A stretch of 64,000 nucleotides of DNA from Cymbomonas tetramitiformis (lineage: Eukaryota; Chlorophyta; Pyramimonadophyceae; Pyramimonadales; Pyramimonadaceae), in assembly GCA_001247695.2 (NCBI GenBank), contig LGRX02035461.1, positions 27,471-91,470 of the forward strand. The letters are read 5' to 3'. Position 1 is the first letter of the stretch. Each line of letters opens with the position of its first letter. Position numbers and translations under genes: made by a program. Positions 51,410 to 62,599 of the stretch are shown piece by piece. The notes below the pieces were generated by a model. That model was not told the origin of the DNA. It was given only the letters and a program-made list of their open reading frames with translations, and searched no databases.

Positions 51410-51802
51410 ATCGACAGAAGAAGTACCTACACGCAACACGGGGGTACCCGTGAAAGGCTTCTTGGGGGTACATTTTTAAATGATACCTTAATCAAGGGGG
51501 CGAGGGAGGTGTTGTTGCCGGGGTGTCTCCCAAGCCTGAAGCCAAGGCCACAACGTGAACGTCACAAGTCGCAACAACCTACGACGAACAAGCAAGAACA
51601 TAGGAGAGGCTTTTCTTTGAGTAGGAAGTTGCTCGTAAAACATCCACCCAGACTTGCGCCGAGTGATAAGTGCTGCGGTAGCGTATTCTACCGCCGTCCT
51701 GAGGCAAACTTATAATTATTGTTCGCCATTTCGTGAAGGTGTAGGTGACAGACAGTTCCCACAGATTATTGAGAGGAGTTTTGTATCAAAATCTTTCAAA
51801 TT

Positions 51803-53932
51803 ATGGCCAATTCATTCGTGGGACTTGCAAGTTTTGCCCTACTCTTGGTTGCTTCGTTTTCTTTTGTGGACGCTGTGAAGGACAAATATGTCGATATCAG
51901 GTGCAATAATTCACGTTTTTTATATACACACTGCTTCATATAACTAGTAGGCATCTTGTGATATGTTTGACAACTTGACAAACCGCTGTTCTCGTGTAGG
52001 CTGGAAGTCGGCAAACCCTACTTCACAGGTGAGCCCGAACTGAAGCTTTGCGTGTGTAGTTGATTGGCGTACGATATACTATGCCTTACACAAGCCATTA
52101 TGCACTGCATGGAAGCTTACGAAGCTTGACGTCCGGTTGGCGTGTTTGATGGGTTTAAACGAAGAAAAGCGATGTCTTCGTGATGTCAGTGAATCTTGAA
52201 AGCTGCAAGGTTTTATCTGCATCAAAATTCGGATAACCTGAAGTTTACAGCTATTAACGACACTGTCTTGTATGTGCAAACACTTGGTAGAATCCATCCT
52301 CAAGTTTAAAGTTGTCCCTCGGTTAGTGTTTCCGTGCTGCAAGAACTTGCTAATATTCACAACAGCTAGTACTCACAACTGCCAGTTAGGGCAATCATGC
52401 TCTACACCTGCGAACACAGATTTTTGCGCCGCAATGAGCTTGTTGAATTCACGTGAGCAAGCTGCTGACGCTTCTGCCACGTATGTGGACACTTTGGCAG
52501 CTCACTACAAAGAAGCAGGTGCTAAAAAGGACGCTAAGCCACCGGTCCTAGTGCTTCACGCGGGACACTATAGCTCGGAAAAGTGGCAAGAAACTGGCAC
52601 CATTGACGCCCTTACGCAAGCGGGCGCATATGTTGTTGCTGTGGATTTACCCTCCTACGGAAAGGTGTGCAAGTGCCCAGTAACTTCCTCATCGCACGTG
52701 TGCAAACTCTAACTATGGACCTAATGTATTTTCAAGTCATCACGCCATTTCACAGCGGCTAGATATCAATCTACCGGAGTTCAGTTTGCGAAGACAAACC
52801 GCTTCACGTTCGAATTTGTCAGTGTGCCAGCTCCCCTGCTGTTTTCTGCCCCTTATTTCCTGTGCCTCAGTTGTGCGCGAAAGCGGGCGTTGTAAAACAC
52901 TTTTTGTGCAACTGAAGTAAGGTGAATCTTTGCAGCTTCTCGGGTTTAGGGCTTGGGATGTGCGCTCGTCCTGCTGTGAAGCTCTTTCGTCGCTCAGGAC
53001 GCTTGCAGTGCACAACTTTTGCAGCTCGTTGATGCCGAAACGCAAGGAATATGTGCTCTACCAAAACTGTTCGCCCCATCGTATGTGCTCATGTGTTGGC
53101 GCCTGCGCAACTTTGCTGCAATACGAAACTTGGATAGCTCAAGAATTCACTTTGGTGAACGCGTTTTGCTTTCGTTCCGAAAAACTGTGTCCACCCTCAA
53201 ATTCATGTTTCCGACTTGTCCGCCAGAGTGTACGTTCTCAAAGGATTGTGGCGGCATTACTTACTCGCTCCTTTGTTGCGATGGGCGTTTTCATCGCAGA
53301 CGGGCGGAGAGAAGCTTTTCAACGCGGAAGACCGTGTCAAGTTTTTACAAGCGTTCTTAGCAGCTGTGAAACTGGAGAAGGTGCTCATCATGTCCGCAGG
53401 ATATGGTGGCATATTCGCCGTCCCTTTCATTGCCTCGTACCCCGACCGTGTCGTCGGCTACATCACCGCTTCAGGAATAGGTCTCGAAGAAGCGGGGCAC
53501 GAACTAGTCGAGCGAACAGATTTGACGATGCCAGTACTGGTCGTGTGGGGCGGAAACAATTTTCCACAGTCAACCGCGGCGAAAATATATTCATGGGTCT
53601 TCCCCAACAGCGAACTGACGATCTTCGAGAACGGAGGTGCGTGATACGCTCAGTGAAGCTGGCGAAGAATTTGTATTTCGGGTCCCAAGTATTTCACTCT
53701 GTGAGACCCCAGAAAAGCGGCTGGAGGTGGCGGTAACCAAGTTGCAAATGCGTAAGACAAGTTGCGAAAATCGTAGCTTAAGAAGCACTGGTTGAACTCA
53801 CCTGCCTGCTTGGCAAACGTGAAGTCGTCATTCTGAACTTGTTTCCTTACGGCCTCAGGTATTAACTGTTACCTCGAGGAACCGGAAAAGTTTAACGATG
53901 TCGTGGTGAACTTCTATCAGAGCAGACTTTAA
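51803..53932 (+). CDS. ABHD14-like alpha/beta-hydrolase fold protein, secreted, catalytic triad apparently lost
   Basis: Five exons with GT..AG introns and consistent phases: 51803-51900, 52000-52028, 52366-52664, 53300-53636, 53859-53932 (837 bp, 278 residues). A signal peptide (MANSFVGLASFALLLVASFS) is followed by an ABHD14/CIB-type fold: PVLVLHAGHYSSEKWQETGT, then VVAVDLPSYGK, then AVPFIASYPDRVVGYITASG and NCYLEEPEKFNDVV. In the family the nucleophile elbow is S-P-S-x-S-G, but here it is S-A-G-Y-G-G, with Gly at the nucleophile position. The acid region GDQD is GGNN, and the His of GAGHPCY is Ile in GGINCY. The fold appears kept and the triad gone, so a binding or chaperone-like role is likelier than hydrolysis. 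No frameshift seen; upstream regulation not visible. Confidence 0.8.
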
Positions 53933-56900
53933 TCGGTGGAATCTCGGAGCAGGTTGGATTGCCCGCGCCATGTTCGGCTTGCCTCTTGTCGATGCCCAAA
54001 TAGTCGTGCACGAATCTGCCCACCAATTGCCAAGCTACCTTTTGTTACCAAACGTAGCTCGAAGGTCTTGTCCGTACGGGCTCACCAGTTGTCAAGCTCG
54101 CTATTGTGGCTTGTGAAAGGTTCAGTTCAGCTTCTTCTAAGGGCTCAGATAGCTCATTTGTCCCTCCTTTGTGAAAAGAATATGCTCTGTCCCGCTGTTT
54201 TTACACGTAAGCGCGTAAGCGGTCGTGTCTCCTTAGCCGAAATTGGTGGGAACTGTTTCAGTGATGTAAACTTGTTTATCCTGCAGATAACGGCGCAGCT
54301 GGGCAATGGCGCAACACCTCCACCCTGCCAAGCATAGCAAAAGGCTGCACTATACGATTTTCCGCCTCGCATACCCTCCCTTGAAGACGCCCATCAATGT
54401 GAGAAGCGGCATGTGGAACACAAGTTTTCCATTTACGAAGCAGAGAGCCCACGGAACAAATGAAGTACATGAAGTATAGTGGACCTCACATAACACTTCT
54501 GGGCAGGCACCCTTGACAAAAGGGTAGGAGCAGCATGCTGAAGTTATCAACTTACCATAGTGTCATGCCTGTGTATGTTACTGTAACAGGCTCTTTTGTA
54601 TATATTATTTACAGGTGCACTCAAAAGAGATGGGCTATAGACAAGCAAATTTGAAAGGATTTCCCTATGTCGATGGGAGACTGCCTTCCACCTAATGAAC
54701 CACACAGTGAGAGACTCAAACAACTCTGAGCGTCAAACAGCTCTGAACATAACCCTTGGATGCATCTCGCTCATTCATAGCCTGAAAGTTGAAATTCAAT
54801 TCCTGGATGAGGATAGCAGTTGGCACACATGTAAATTGCAGGGTTTTCTAACACTAAATGATAGGTTCAATCAGCTCGATATCTTGAAATCTTCTGATGA
54901 TCCGATGCCTATGCCTTCTCGCTTTTGCAATAATCATAGGGGGTACGTGAACGTACAGGTGGGGAAAAAAATAGATTCCTGTAGTCGAACACCTGCAGTC
55001 CTGCAAAGTCGAAAGTGTCATGCACCTCACCGAACGGTACTGTACGGCATGCGCGATAGGGTACGATAACCCATACAAGGCACAGGAAAAGGAACAGGAC
55101 TGGGAGCGCGAGTCAAAAGGGCTCGAGAGTGTCACCCTCGCTGCTCCCCCTTCGCGTCGCGGGGTCTTAACCCCCGCTCCGCTCGCGCTCGCGCTCGAAG
55201 GGGCGTGAATGGGTGCGGGCGTTGAAGGGGTGTATCAGTATGGGGCGACGCGGGCGCGAGGGGGGTGGGGTCTGATATACTATATACTATATACCGTACT
55301 ATATATCTGATATGCTAAAATAATGATGCATCTCATTATAATTGCTATACGTTTAATCGGTAATAAATATAAATGCTGTAATTTTGATTTACAGTATACA
55401 GCTCTGCGGAACTACAGTGCGGTGAACGCGTGAACCTTGCTCATGTATACCACGCTCTACAGTGGGGCGACCTTAATCATTTATACCACGCAGTGTAAAC
55501 TCCGCGATGACTTAATTTTGAGCTTCATCTCAAGTTGACTTCCATTGGTCAGAATTAATGAGCTGAGCTGGCTGAATTTTAACTACACAATGCCACGATG
55601 CGACGATGGGTTTTCTACAGTGTGGTGAAGTCTACTGATCATTAAACTACGCCGTACGATGGCTTCTCTTTCCTAAACCAATAGAAAACCGAATACGTAG
55701 GGCTTGACTTTAGCACTGACAAAATTTGTGGATTTTTTGTCGATTTTTTAAAAGAGGGGGAATCTTCGATTTTATCTCCGAATTTCCCCCAATACTGGTA
55801 TGTCGCTTCTTGCAACCGTCTGTCGGTTTCGACAATTTCCATATTCAACTGCAATTTGTTACATATGCAATTTTAACCTAAGGCGGAACGCTTTCTCCCC
55901 AGCAGTGTTGCGCTGTCCAGCGAAGTGAAGAATTGTAAGATCATGTATTAATCTAAGCAACCTGTTTTTATATATTGTTATCACATATTCCTACTGAGTA
56001 TGTGGTTATCCGTTTTGCGTAGAATGATAACATGGGTCGCAACTATTGAAGGTTTCAAAATCCTGAAATTGCGCGCGCTATACCCAACGGAACGCGTAGA
56101 CCCACCGTGCGATGTACGGTTGACTGTCTTTTCTGAGCAATTTATTTTCGAAAGACAACACATATAAAATGTTCTTTCGGCTAACGCTTCCCTCCTCCGA
56201 TGCGTATGTTCGCTTGCAAACGTTCGTGCGGATGAGGAAAGAAACCCTAGTGGAAACGTGGACGCGGTTGACACCCGCGTTTCCGCTAGAGGCGACAGTG
56301 CACTGTGAGAAGCTCGGAATGCATTTGTGACAGTATTCATTATGCTCAAATGACATGTGCGATATGATCAGGCTGTGCAGTATGCGTCCTTTCGGGGTGT
56401 GAGTCGAGACGGCTGGCTCGAATCACGTAGCGGAAACGTGGACGCGTGTAACAACGCGGGTGACATCTGCGTTTCCGCTAGAGGTGACACTGCACTATCA
56501 GACTTGGTTTCTGATGCTCATATGCTATACATGATATGCTTATGCTATGCAGTGTGCATCCCTGCTGGGCGTGAGTCGAGATGACTGGCTCGAATCACGC
56601 CCATTGCCGCCCCCGCTCACAATAACCGTCCAGCATCCTGATTCCTTGACGGATCTTGCTCGCGCGAAAAATATATTGGTCCTAACACTGATTAGAATGC
56701 ATATGCAAAGTTCTGCTGTGTTTCCTATACGGAAATGTGCCGAAAACAACATCCGCTGGACAGTGACTTACGGGACACTGTCCAACCGTTTTTGTAGACT
56801 TGCGCATGCGTCTCTCAGACTCTCACTCTTCCGCTATCTTTAATCTTGACTTGCTTGCCGCAAAAACTTTGAGTTTATTGAGATTTATGACATTCCATAC

Positions 56901-57237
56901 CAAATGCCGTCGCGTCACGCCACCCGAAATCACTTTACTGTGACACGCAGGACTGAATTAGACAGATAGACGCATAGACACTATAATAGTTTTATGGAAC
57001 GGTTGACATGGATCAATTTAGATCGCTTCAGGCTGATAGTCAGAAACGGCAGTTTATTGCGTCATGTACCGATCGACCCGTCATGATCATCGTCTCATGC
57101 ATCGATCGATGCTGATGCCGGCACGCTGTGATTTGTATTACGTCATAACACCCCACGTGTGGGGCAAAGCACACGCGTGGGGTGGACACACAAAATACGT
57201 GGGGGTTTCATCCATATTCCGTTGAAAAAGACCCCTT
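53933..57237. other. Intergenic region
   Basis: No convincing gene. Holds a GC-rich block (55120-55265, CGCTCGCGCTCGCG words), an AT-rich TATACTATA block (55275-55310) and the repeats around 56249-56600 listed separately. Confidence 0.4.
56249..56600. repeat. Short direct repeats with internal inverted arms
   Basis: Copies at 56249-56304 and 56429-56496 share AG(C/T)GGAAACGTGGACGCG and CGTTTCCGCTAGAGG, whose ends are inverted complements (CGGAAACG and CGTTTCCG). A second pair, GAGTCGAGA with CTGGCTCGAATCACG, lies at 56401-56427 and 56573-56599. Origin unknown. Confidence 0.65.
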
Positions 57238-58908
57238 ACTGGAATATCCCGGTTCAAGATATCAGACAGTCAGTGAACCAATATAGATAAACTCGTATAA
57301 GAAATAAACCCTAAGCTAGATATACCCGGAACGGTCACGGAGTCGGAACGGTCTCGGTCCTAGCTACCTGTGACACTCGGTGTGTCACAGCACAGGCTTA
57401 CGGATCAGTCACGGTCCAGTGTTGGCTACCTAGGAATCTATCATAGGGGCCTGCACCAGGACTCCCGGTCAGGGCTGCCTATACAGATTTCAGCACACCA
57501 CCCCAGCACTGTGGGTGGTGACTGACAGGTAAGTCAGAGAAGTCAAGATAAGTTAGGGTAGGAGCTAGGGTGACAAACCTAACTGCTAATTCAACTGTGC
57601 TATTCTGATACACAAATTGAAACCCTCTAGCCGGCACAAGAGCAGAAACATACAGGCACTCAGGTCCTGCTAAACTACTGAAAAGCACTGTGGCAGCAAA
57701 CCAGATTGAAGATTGTAGATGTCAAAGTAAAGCATAAACCAAATTGAAGACCATGTTGAGGTCAAAGCACATCTCAGCACACCACCAGAGTGGTGCACTG
57801 CCAGAGCCAGAAGGAAAGCTACTCGTGGTCAAAGCCCAGAGGCGCACCGTCACCACAATGCCCACGGTAGTAGCTTGCAGCACCGCTCTCCAGTGGGTCA
57901 GGCGGCCGGTGAACCACCGTCGCAGCACCCAGGGAGTGCAGTACTGCATCCAGAGTGACGGGGTCCAGCTCGGATATACCAGGGTAGATGCACAAATCCC
58001 CCTGCACAGCACAGGCTGCGGTGCAGCCCGACCCGATACCTGCACAGAGTCGATGTCATTGGCCGCCGTGTAGGCGGCAGCTCCCACTCCCATGATCGAG
58101 ATCAAAAGAAAGAGAGAGACAAAGTAATGAAATCCCCACGGGCCCGCGTGTGCGGGGAAGCCCCATGGCGGCTTGCCACATCCGTAGGTGCGGGAAGCAC
58201 CACCAGACACAGGCACGTGTGTCGCGGGCTCCGACGCATGATTTGCCGAAACGGCCAGAGCCCGCGGCTTCACGATGAAGCTGCCGTCGGCGAGGTCCTC
58301 GTAGTCGTCCGTGTCGTAACCCGTGAGATCAATCTGCCCGATGGCGGCGTGGTTGACGGTCTGGACGAACCCCGCGAACTCACCGTCCGCGTCCGCTGTG
58401 GTGGTTACCCGCGCCGATTGCAGTGGCGCGGGTTTCACATCCTTCCCCTGCGAGACAGGCATAGCAGGGGCCGGCACGGCGGATGCCGATGCCGCCGCAC
58501 CACCTGCCGGAACCTGCTCCTCTGGCGTGGTCCCCGCTACGGCGGGCCCGCACACCAGAGCCGAAGCCTGCTGCTCGACGCCGTCAGGAGGCGGGAAAGA
58601 TGCGTGCGTGAAGTGCACCTGGTGATTGGCCGCGGAGTGAACCTCCGCGGCAAGATCGTCGAGCCGTCGGAGAATGTCGTCTCCTACGGGCTCGTCGGAA
58701 GCTGACTGCTGCTCCACCGCGAAGCCGTAAGCGGACACGTCGATGCCGCCCACCGCTCCCGCACAAAGCACCGCAGGCGGCCCGTACGCGGCGGCCGCAC
58801 GAGCAAAGGACTCCGCGCCATCGTCTGCCGCCTGCTGGAAGAGTGCACACATGGCAAGCGCATGCACCCCCTCCGCGTCCTCCTCGTCGATAGGAATGCA
58901 GAAGAGAT
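57238..58908 (-). mobile_element. 5'-truncated second copy of the gag-only LTR element
   Basis: LTR at 57238-57495 (diverged from 8962-9217). Upstream on the minus strand is an open gag-like frame from 58908 down to 57722. Homology starts at the IDEEDAEGVHALAMCALFQQ region, so the 5' LTR and the gag N-terminus are missing. The frame here also includes the C-terminal hydrophobic segment that is out of frame in the first copy. Older than the copy at 8962 judging by LTR divergence. Confidence 0.8.
57722..58908 (-). pseudogene. gag: Gag-like protein C-terminal part (truncated copy)
   Basis: Matches residues from about 125 onward of the frame at 10436-12133, without the zinc finger. Keeps the membrane segment (FVSLFLLISIMGVGAAAYT) and a second hydrophobic stretch (LQATTVGIVVTVRLWALTT). 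The open frame runs further upstream to 59032 into unrelated hairpin sequence, which is not part of the gene. Confidence 0.7.
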
Positions 58909-58929
58909 AGGATGTTAGTCCAGTGACGC

Positions 58930-59018
58930 GTCCAAAAACTCGTCCGTCCGTCCAAAAACTCGTCCGTCCAAGATTTGGACGGACGGACGGACCATTTTTT
59001 GGACGGACGGACGGACCA
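58930..59018. repeat. Long hairpin of GTCC/GGAC repeats
   Basis: Two CCAAAAACTCGTCCGTCC units are followed by two runs of GGACGGACGGACGG with TTTTTTGG between, forming a strong inverted repeat right at the truncation point of the gag-only element. Confidence 0.8.
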
Positions 59019-59265
59019 AACATTCTTAACATTCTAAGATTTTCGAAAATAGGGCTCCCATACTTAAGCCCATACTTAAGGAGTGTAACGCGTCGGTCCG
59101 CGTCGACGCCTGCAATTTCACATACTTAAGAAAATTTAATTTTTTTCATCATACTCAAGGAATATACACCGACTGCCCCCTCCCCCCCTAACCAGGGACT
59201 CAGGGGGTATCACCCAGTCGCATGGGAGTTTCAAACGTGCGTCAAAGAGACGAACCCAACGACAG

Positions 59266-59425
59266 AGCTTGATAATCGTATACGATTGTCACACGTGAGT
59301 CTGGGTGTCGGACCTAGTGCTCCTGCTTGACAATCGTATACTGTACGATTGTCACACGTGAGTCTGGGTGTCGAACCTAGTGCTCCTGCTTGACAATCGT
59401 ATACGATTGTCACACGTGTGTCCGG
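59266..59425. promoter_or_regulatory. Three tandem units with the 20-bp palindrome upstream of the MULE gene
   Basis: A 58-63-bp unit (GTGTCG(G/A)ACCTAGTGCTCC...) carries GACAATCGTATACGATTGTC at 59392-59411, a one-mismatch copy at 59271-59290 and a copy with 5 extra bases at 59329-59353. It lies 130-270 bp before the transposase ATG. Palindromic shape and multiplicity suggest binding of a dimeric protein. Confidence 0.5.
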
Positions 59426-61114
59426 GTGTTATAATATAAATATTTACAATAAACCCATGTCTATATAGAGTGTTCTTTTCATAAAAAAATTCATTTCTCA
59501 TGGTACATTCTCATGGTCACATTCTCATAGGAATCCAATGCCGACTTCCCTGCGATACGGTAACCATGCTTTGGATGTCCCGCATGCGGTGCCAATCTCT
59601 CTTCAGTTACTACAGGCCTTGTTTCCAACCCTTACCGATACCCCGATGCTTCTTCACATGCGCAGCATGGAAGATGTGCAAACTGTCGAGCTCGGTACCG
59701 TGTTCCCTGACGGAGCTGTCGTACTTGTGATCGGTGGTGTCAACTCAACCCCCGGATCTACGAGTGACGTGAAGACCGGTTGTGTGAATGTCGAAACAGC
59801 CACCCACGAATCTTCCCAAGCATCAGCTTCTCCGCCTCGCCCTGAAATAAAGCAAGAACATTTCGTTTGTGACTTAACCGAATCGCCTCCACCTCCAAAA
59901 GACTCGAATGAATCTACGAAAGCCTCCAGCGCGGGAATAGAACCAAAGCTCAAGCACAAGGTCAAATCGGAGTATACAGCCTACACCGGACCAGCTATTC
60001 CGATTAATTTTTCGCAGCACGTGGATTTGTCACAAGACGTAGCGCCAGTTCAGCCTGAAGAGCTTGTCGATGAACTGCCAGTGCCTCTTCTTCCGGGGGT
60101 AGTTTATAAGCCACGTGCAGGAGTTTTCTCTCCTTGGAGAGATTTCTTGAAATACGATCCGCAGACCTGGCTGCGCTCTTCCGACAAAAAGCGTATCAAA
60201 GGCCGACTCACTAGAACTACGCGATGTGGTGGGGCTTTAACCTGTAAGAACGTTGCATGTATCCAATATCGTCAAACGGGTGATCAGAACAGTTCCGAAT
60301 TCACCGGTACCTTTAAAAATCGCAATCTGGCTTGCGCCCATTGCAACGCCGAGCCGCTTCATTCTGGCAGTTGTCCGTTTTCGGTAACCACCGAACTTGA
60401 CTCCGATGGGAATATCCTCGTCCTGTATACCGGTGCCGATGCGCACAACCATGTGGTATTGTCCACCGACAAGCCCAGCGTGAGTGAGTTAAAAGCAGCT
60501 AAGACTAGGGCTGCGGAGGTCCTAAATACCGGTGGAGTGCGAAACGTTTCCGATGTGAAAAAGGACTTTACTCACGGAAACCGTCTTCCCAAAAGACTCT
60601 TCTTTTGATCCCAGCCAGATACCAAACATCGCGAGGAAAATGAAAGTGATTGATAAGGCAGTGGACAAGAATTTCGTGCGAGGTCGACGACAGGATGAGG
60701 GCATGCGAGCCGTTTCCGAATGGGCTGCTCGGCACGGTAAGGGGCTACTGCAATCTTTCGCGGACGAGGGGAACATCGACAGTTTTGCTCACACGTTCGT
60801 TATGTCCAGTGTCGGAGTGGATGGAGGTGTCGATCTCGTGCGTCGCATGCACCCGAAAAGTAGCGACCACTACCTCCGCTCAGCGTACGTCCACTTGGAT
60901 TTCGTACATCGCAAGGTTTCTGGGGATTGGGTGACGATGGGGGCGCACGTGTTCTCCATAGAGGCCAACGCCCTGCTCACTATTGCCACCATGAACGTAC
61001 CCAAAGACTGTACCGAAACACAGGTACTGTTTTGGACATTGGTGAAGAAGACGGTAGCAGCCGAACATCCGCGTGAGGAGGTATTATTCTATGGCTTCAT
61101 GGGAGATGCAGCAG

Positions 61115-61412
61115 GTAAGTTAAAGATCATAATTTTCAATGGGAGAGTTTGTAAGTTACACGGTTCTGACAATCGTATACGATTGTCGGAACCGTTGACG
61201 ATCGTATACGATTGTCAGCAGCTGACAATCGTGTACGATTGTCAGCACCGTGTAACCTACGCATGAAATACAGGGCAAGTCAATAATCATAGTTTTCTAT
61301 GTGGGAGTTTGCACATTATAACGTTCTGGCAATCGTATACGATTGTCAGCAACGTGTAAACCTACGCATGATATACTTGGTTTTCAAGAACTGATTAATA
61401 TTTGGGGCACAG
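61115..61412 (+). other. MULE intron carrying four palindromes
   Basis: 298 bp from GTAAGT to CAG. Two imperfect tandem halves (from about 61115 and 61272) each contain a TCATAxTTTTC...GGGAG segment, palindromes and an AACCTACGCATGA segment. Palindromes: 61168-61187 (perfect), 61197-61216, 61223-61242 and 61328-61347 (one mismatch each). Confidence 0.7.
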
Positions 61413-61982
61413 GTGCTAACTGGGCAGCAATCAAGAAAGTTTGGCCAGACCAAGATGACCGTAACAATCTGGAGTGCACGTTCCATTGGGGGCAGAACTT
61501 ACATAAGATCGAATCTCTTATTCCATCAGATCTCCATGCCGGGCACAAAGACCTGTTACAGCGATGGATTTACTCTACTCCCGAGGCCAAGGTGTCCTGT
61601 GAAACAGCCATCTTCGCCTGGTATGCTGAGAAATGTGGCAGGTCGAATCAGCCAAAATTGAATGCGTACTTCGTTTTCCAAATACGGCACGCGCAGCACA
61701 TTCTGTCGCAATTCAAGGAACAACCCGAAGACATGACCGCCGAAATCCAACGACCGCTTGTATGCCTTGCGGAAAGCATGCACGCGAAGTGGAGATCGTG
61801 GGGGGCATACTACTCCACCTTGTTGGAGTCGGTGGAATTCGATAGCCTTATGCAGATTCGACAAATTTGCCTGGCGATGAACCGGCAGAACTCAACAAAG
61901 CACTTGTTGTGCGTGCAAGGTCGTATTCGTTCATTGGAGGATAAGTGGGTTAAAGGCGTCCTTACTCAGGCAGATTTTGCAG

Positions 61983-62599
61983 TAAGGCTGGCACTGGTTT
62001 TACCACTGGTAATACCTTTACCGGTATTACCCGGTAATTTTACCGGTAATACCAAGGCCCATAATCCTTTACCATGCTCTAGTGTGGTAAAAGTGCCAAA
62101 TTCCCAAAATCCTTTACCATTGGTAATACCATTTTGGTATTACCATTGGTATTACCACCTGGAATCACGATTTTACCCCATTTTACCCCTGTGTTACCAT
62201 GAATCCGTGACTACCATACCAGGTTACCAGCCGCCATCCATGGGTAGTGGTTCCGTGAATTCGTCTCATCGAAACTTTACTCAACATTTTCGTTGACGGG
62301 CCTGCGTGGCGGTGCCATACCCATTTAAAAATGTCGGAATCGGACATTTGGGGCAGTGCGCAAAAGTGTGTGTATAGATAATGTCCTCGTGGGGGCAGTG
62401 CGCAAAAGTGTGTGTAGAGAGAATGGCCTCGTGGGGGCAGTGCGCAAAAGTGTGTGTAGAGAGAATGGCCTCGTGGGCAAGGTTTTGAGAGTCCCTCGCA
62501 CGTCGGTATTACCACGGTATTACCCAGTAAAGTATTACCGGTAATTTTACCGGTATTACCAAGGCCAAAAATCCTTTACCCGGTAAAATGCCAGCCTTA
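61983..62599. mobile_element. 617-bp hAT-type MITE inside the MULE coding region
   Basis: Terminal inverted repeats TAAGGCTGGCA / TGCCAGCCTTA, flanked by the 8-bp duplication TTTTGCAG (61975-61982 and 62600-62607). The interior is full of GGTAATACC/GGTATTACC words and has three copies of a GGGGGCAGTGCGCAAAAGTG unit (62352-62480). No transposase. An 8-bp duplication is typical of hAT elements. Confidence 0.88.

Noticed and set aside
59205..61347. Palindrome arrays considered as CRISPR-like repeats
   Set aside because: Eukaryotic context, only three units in tandem, spacers nearly identical, no cas genes.
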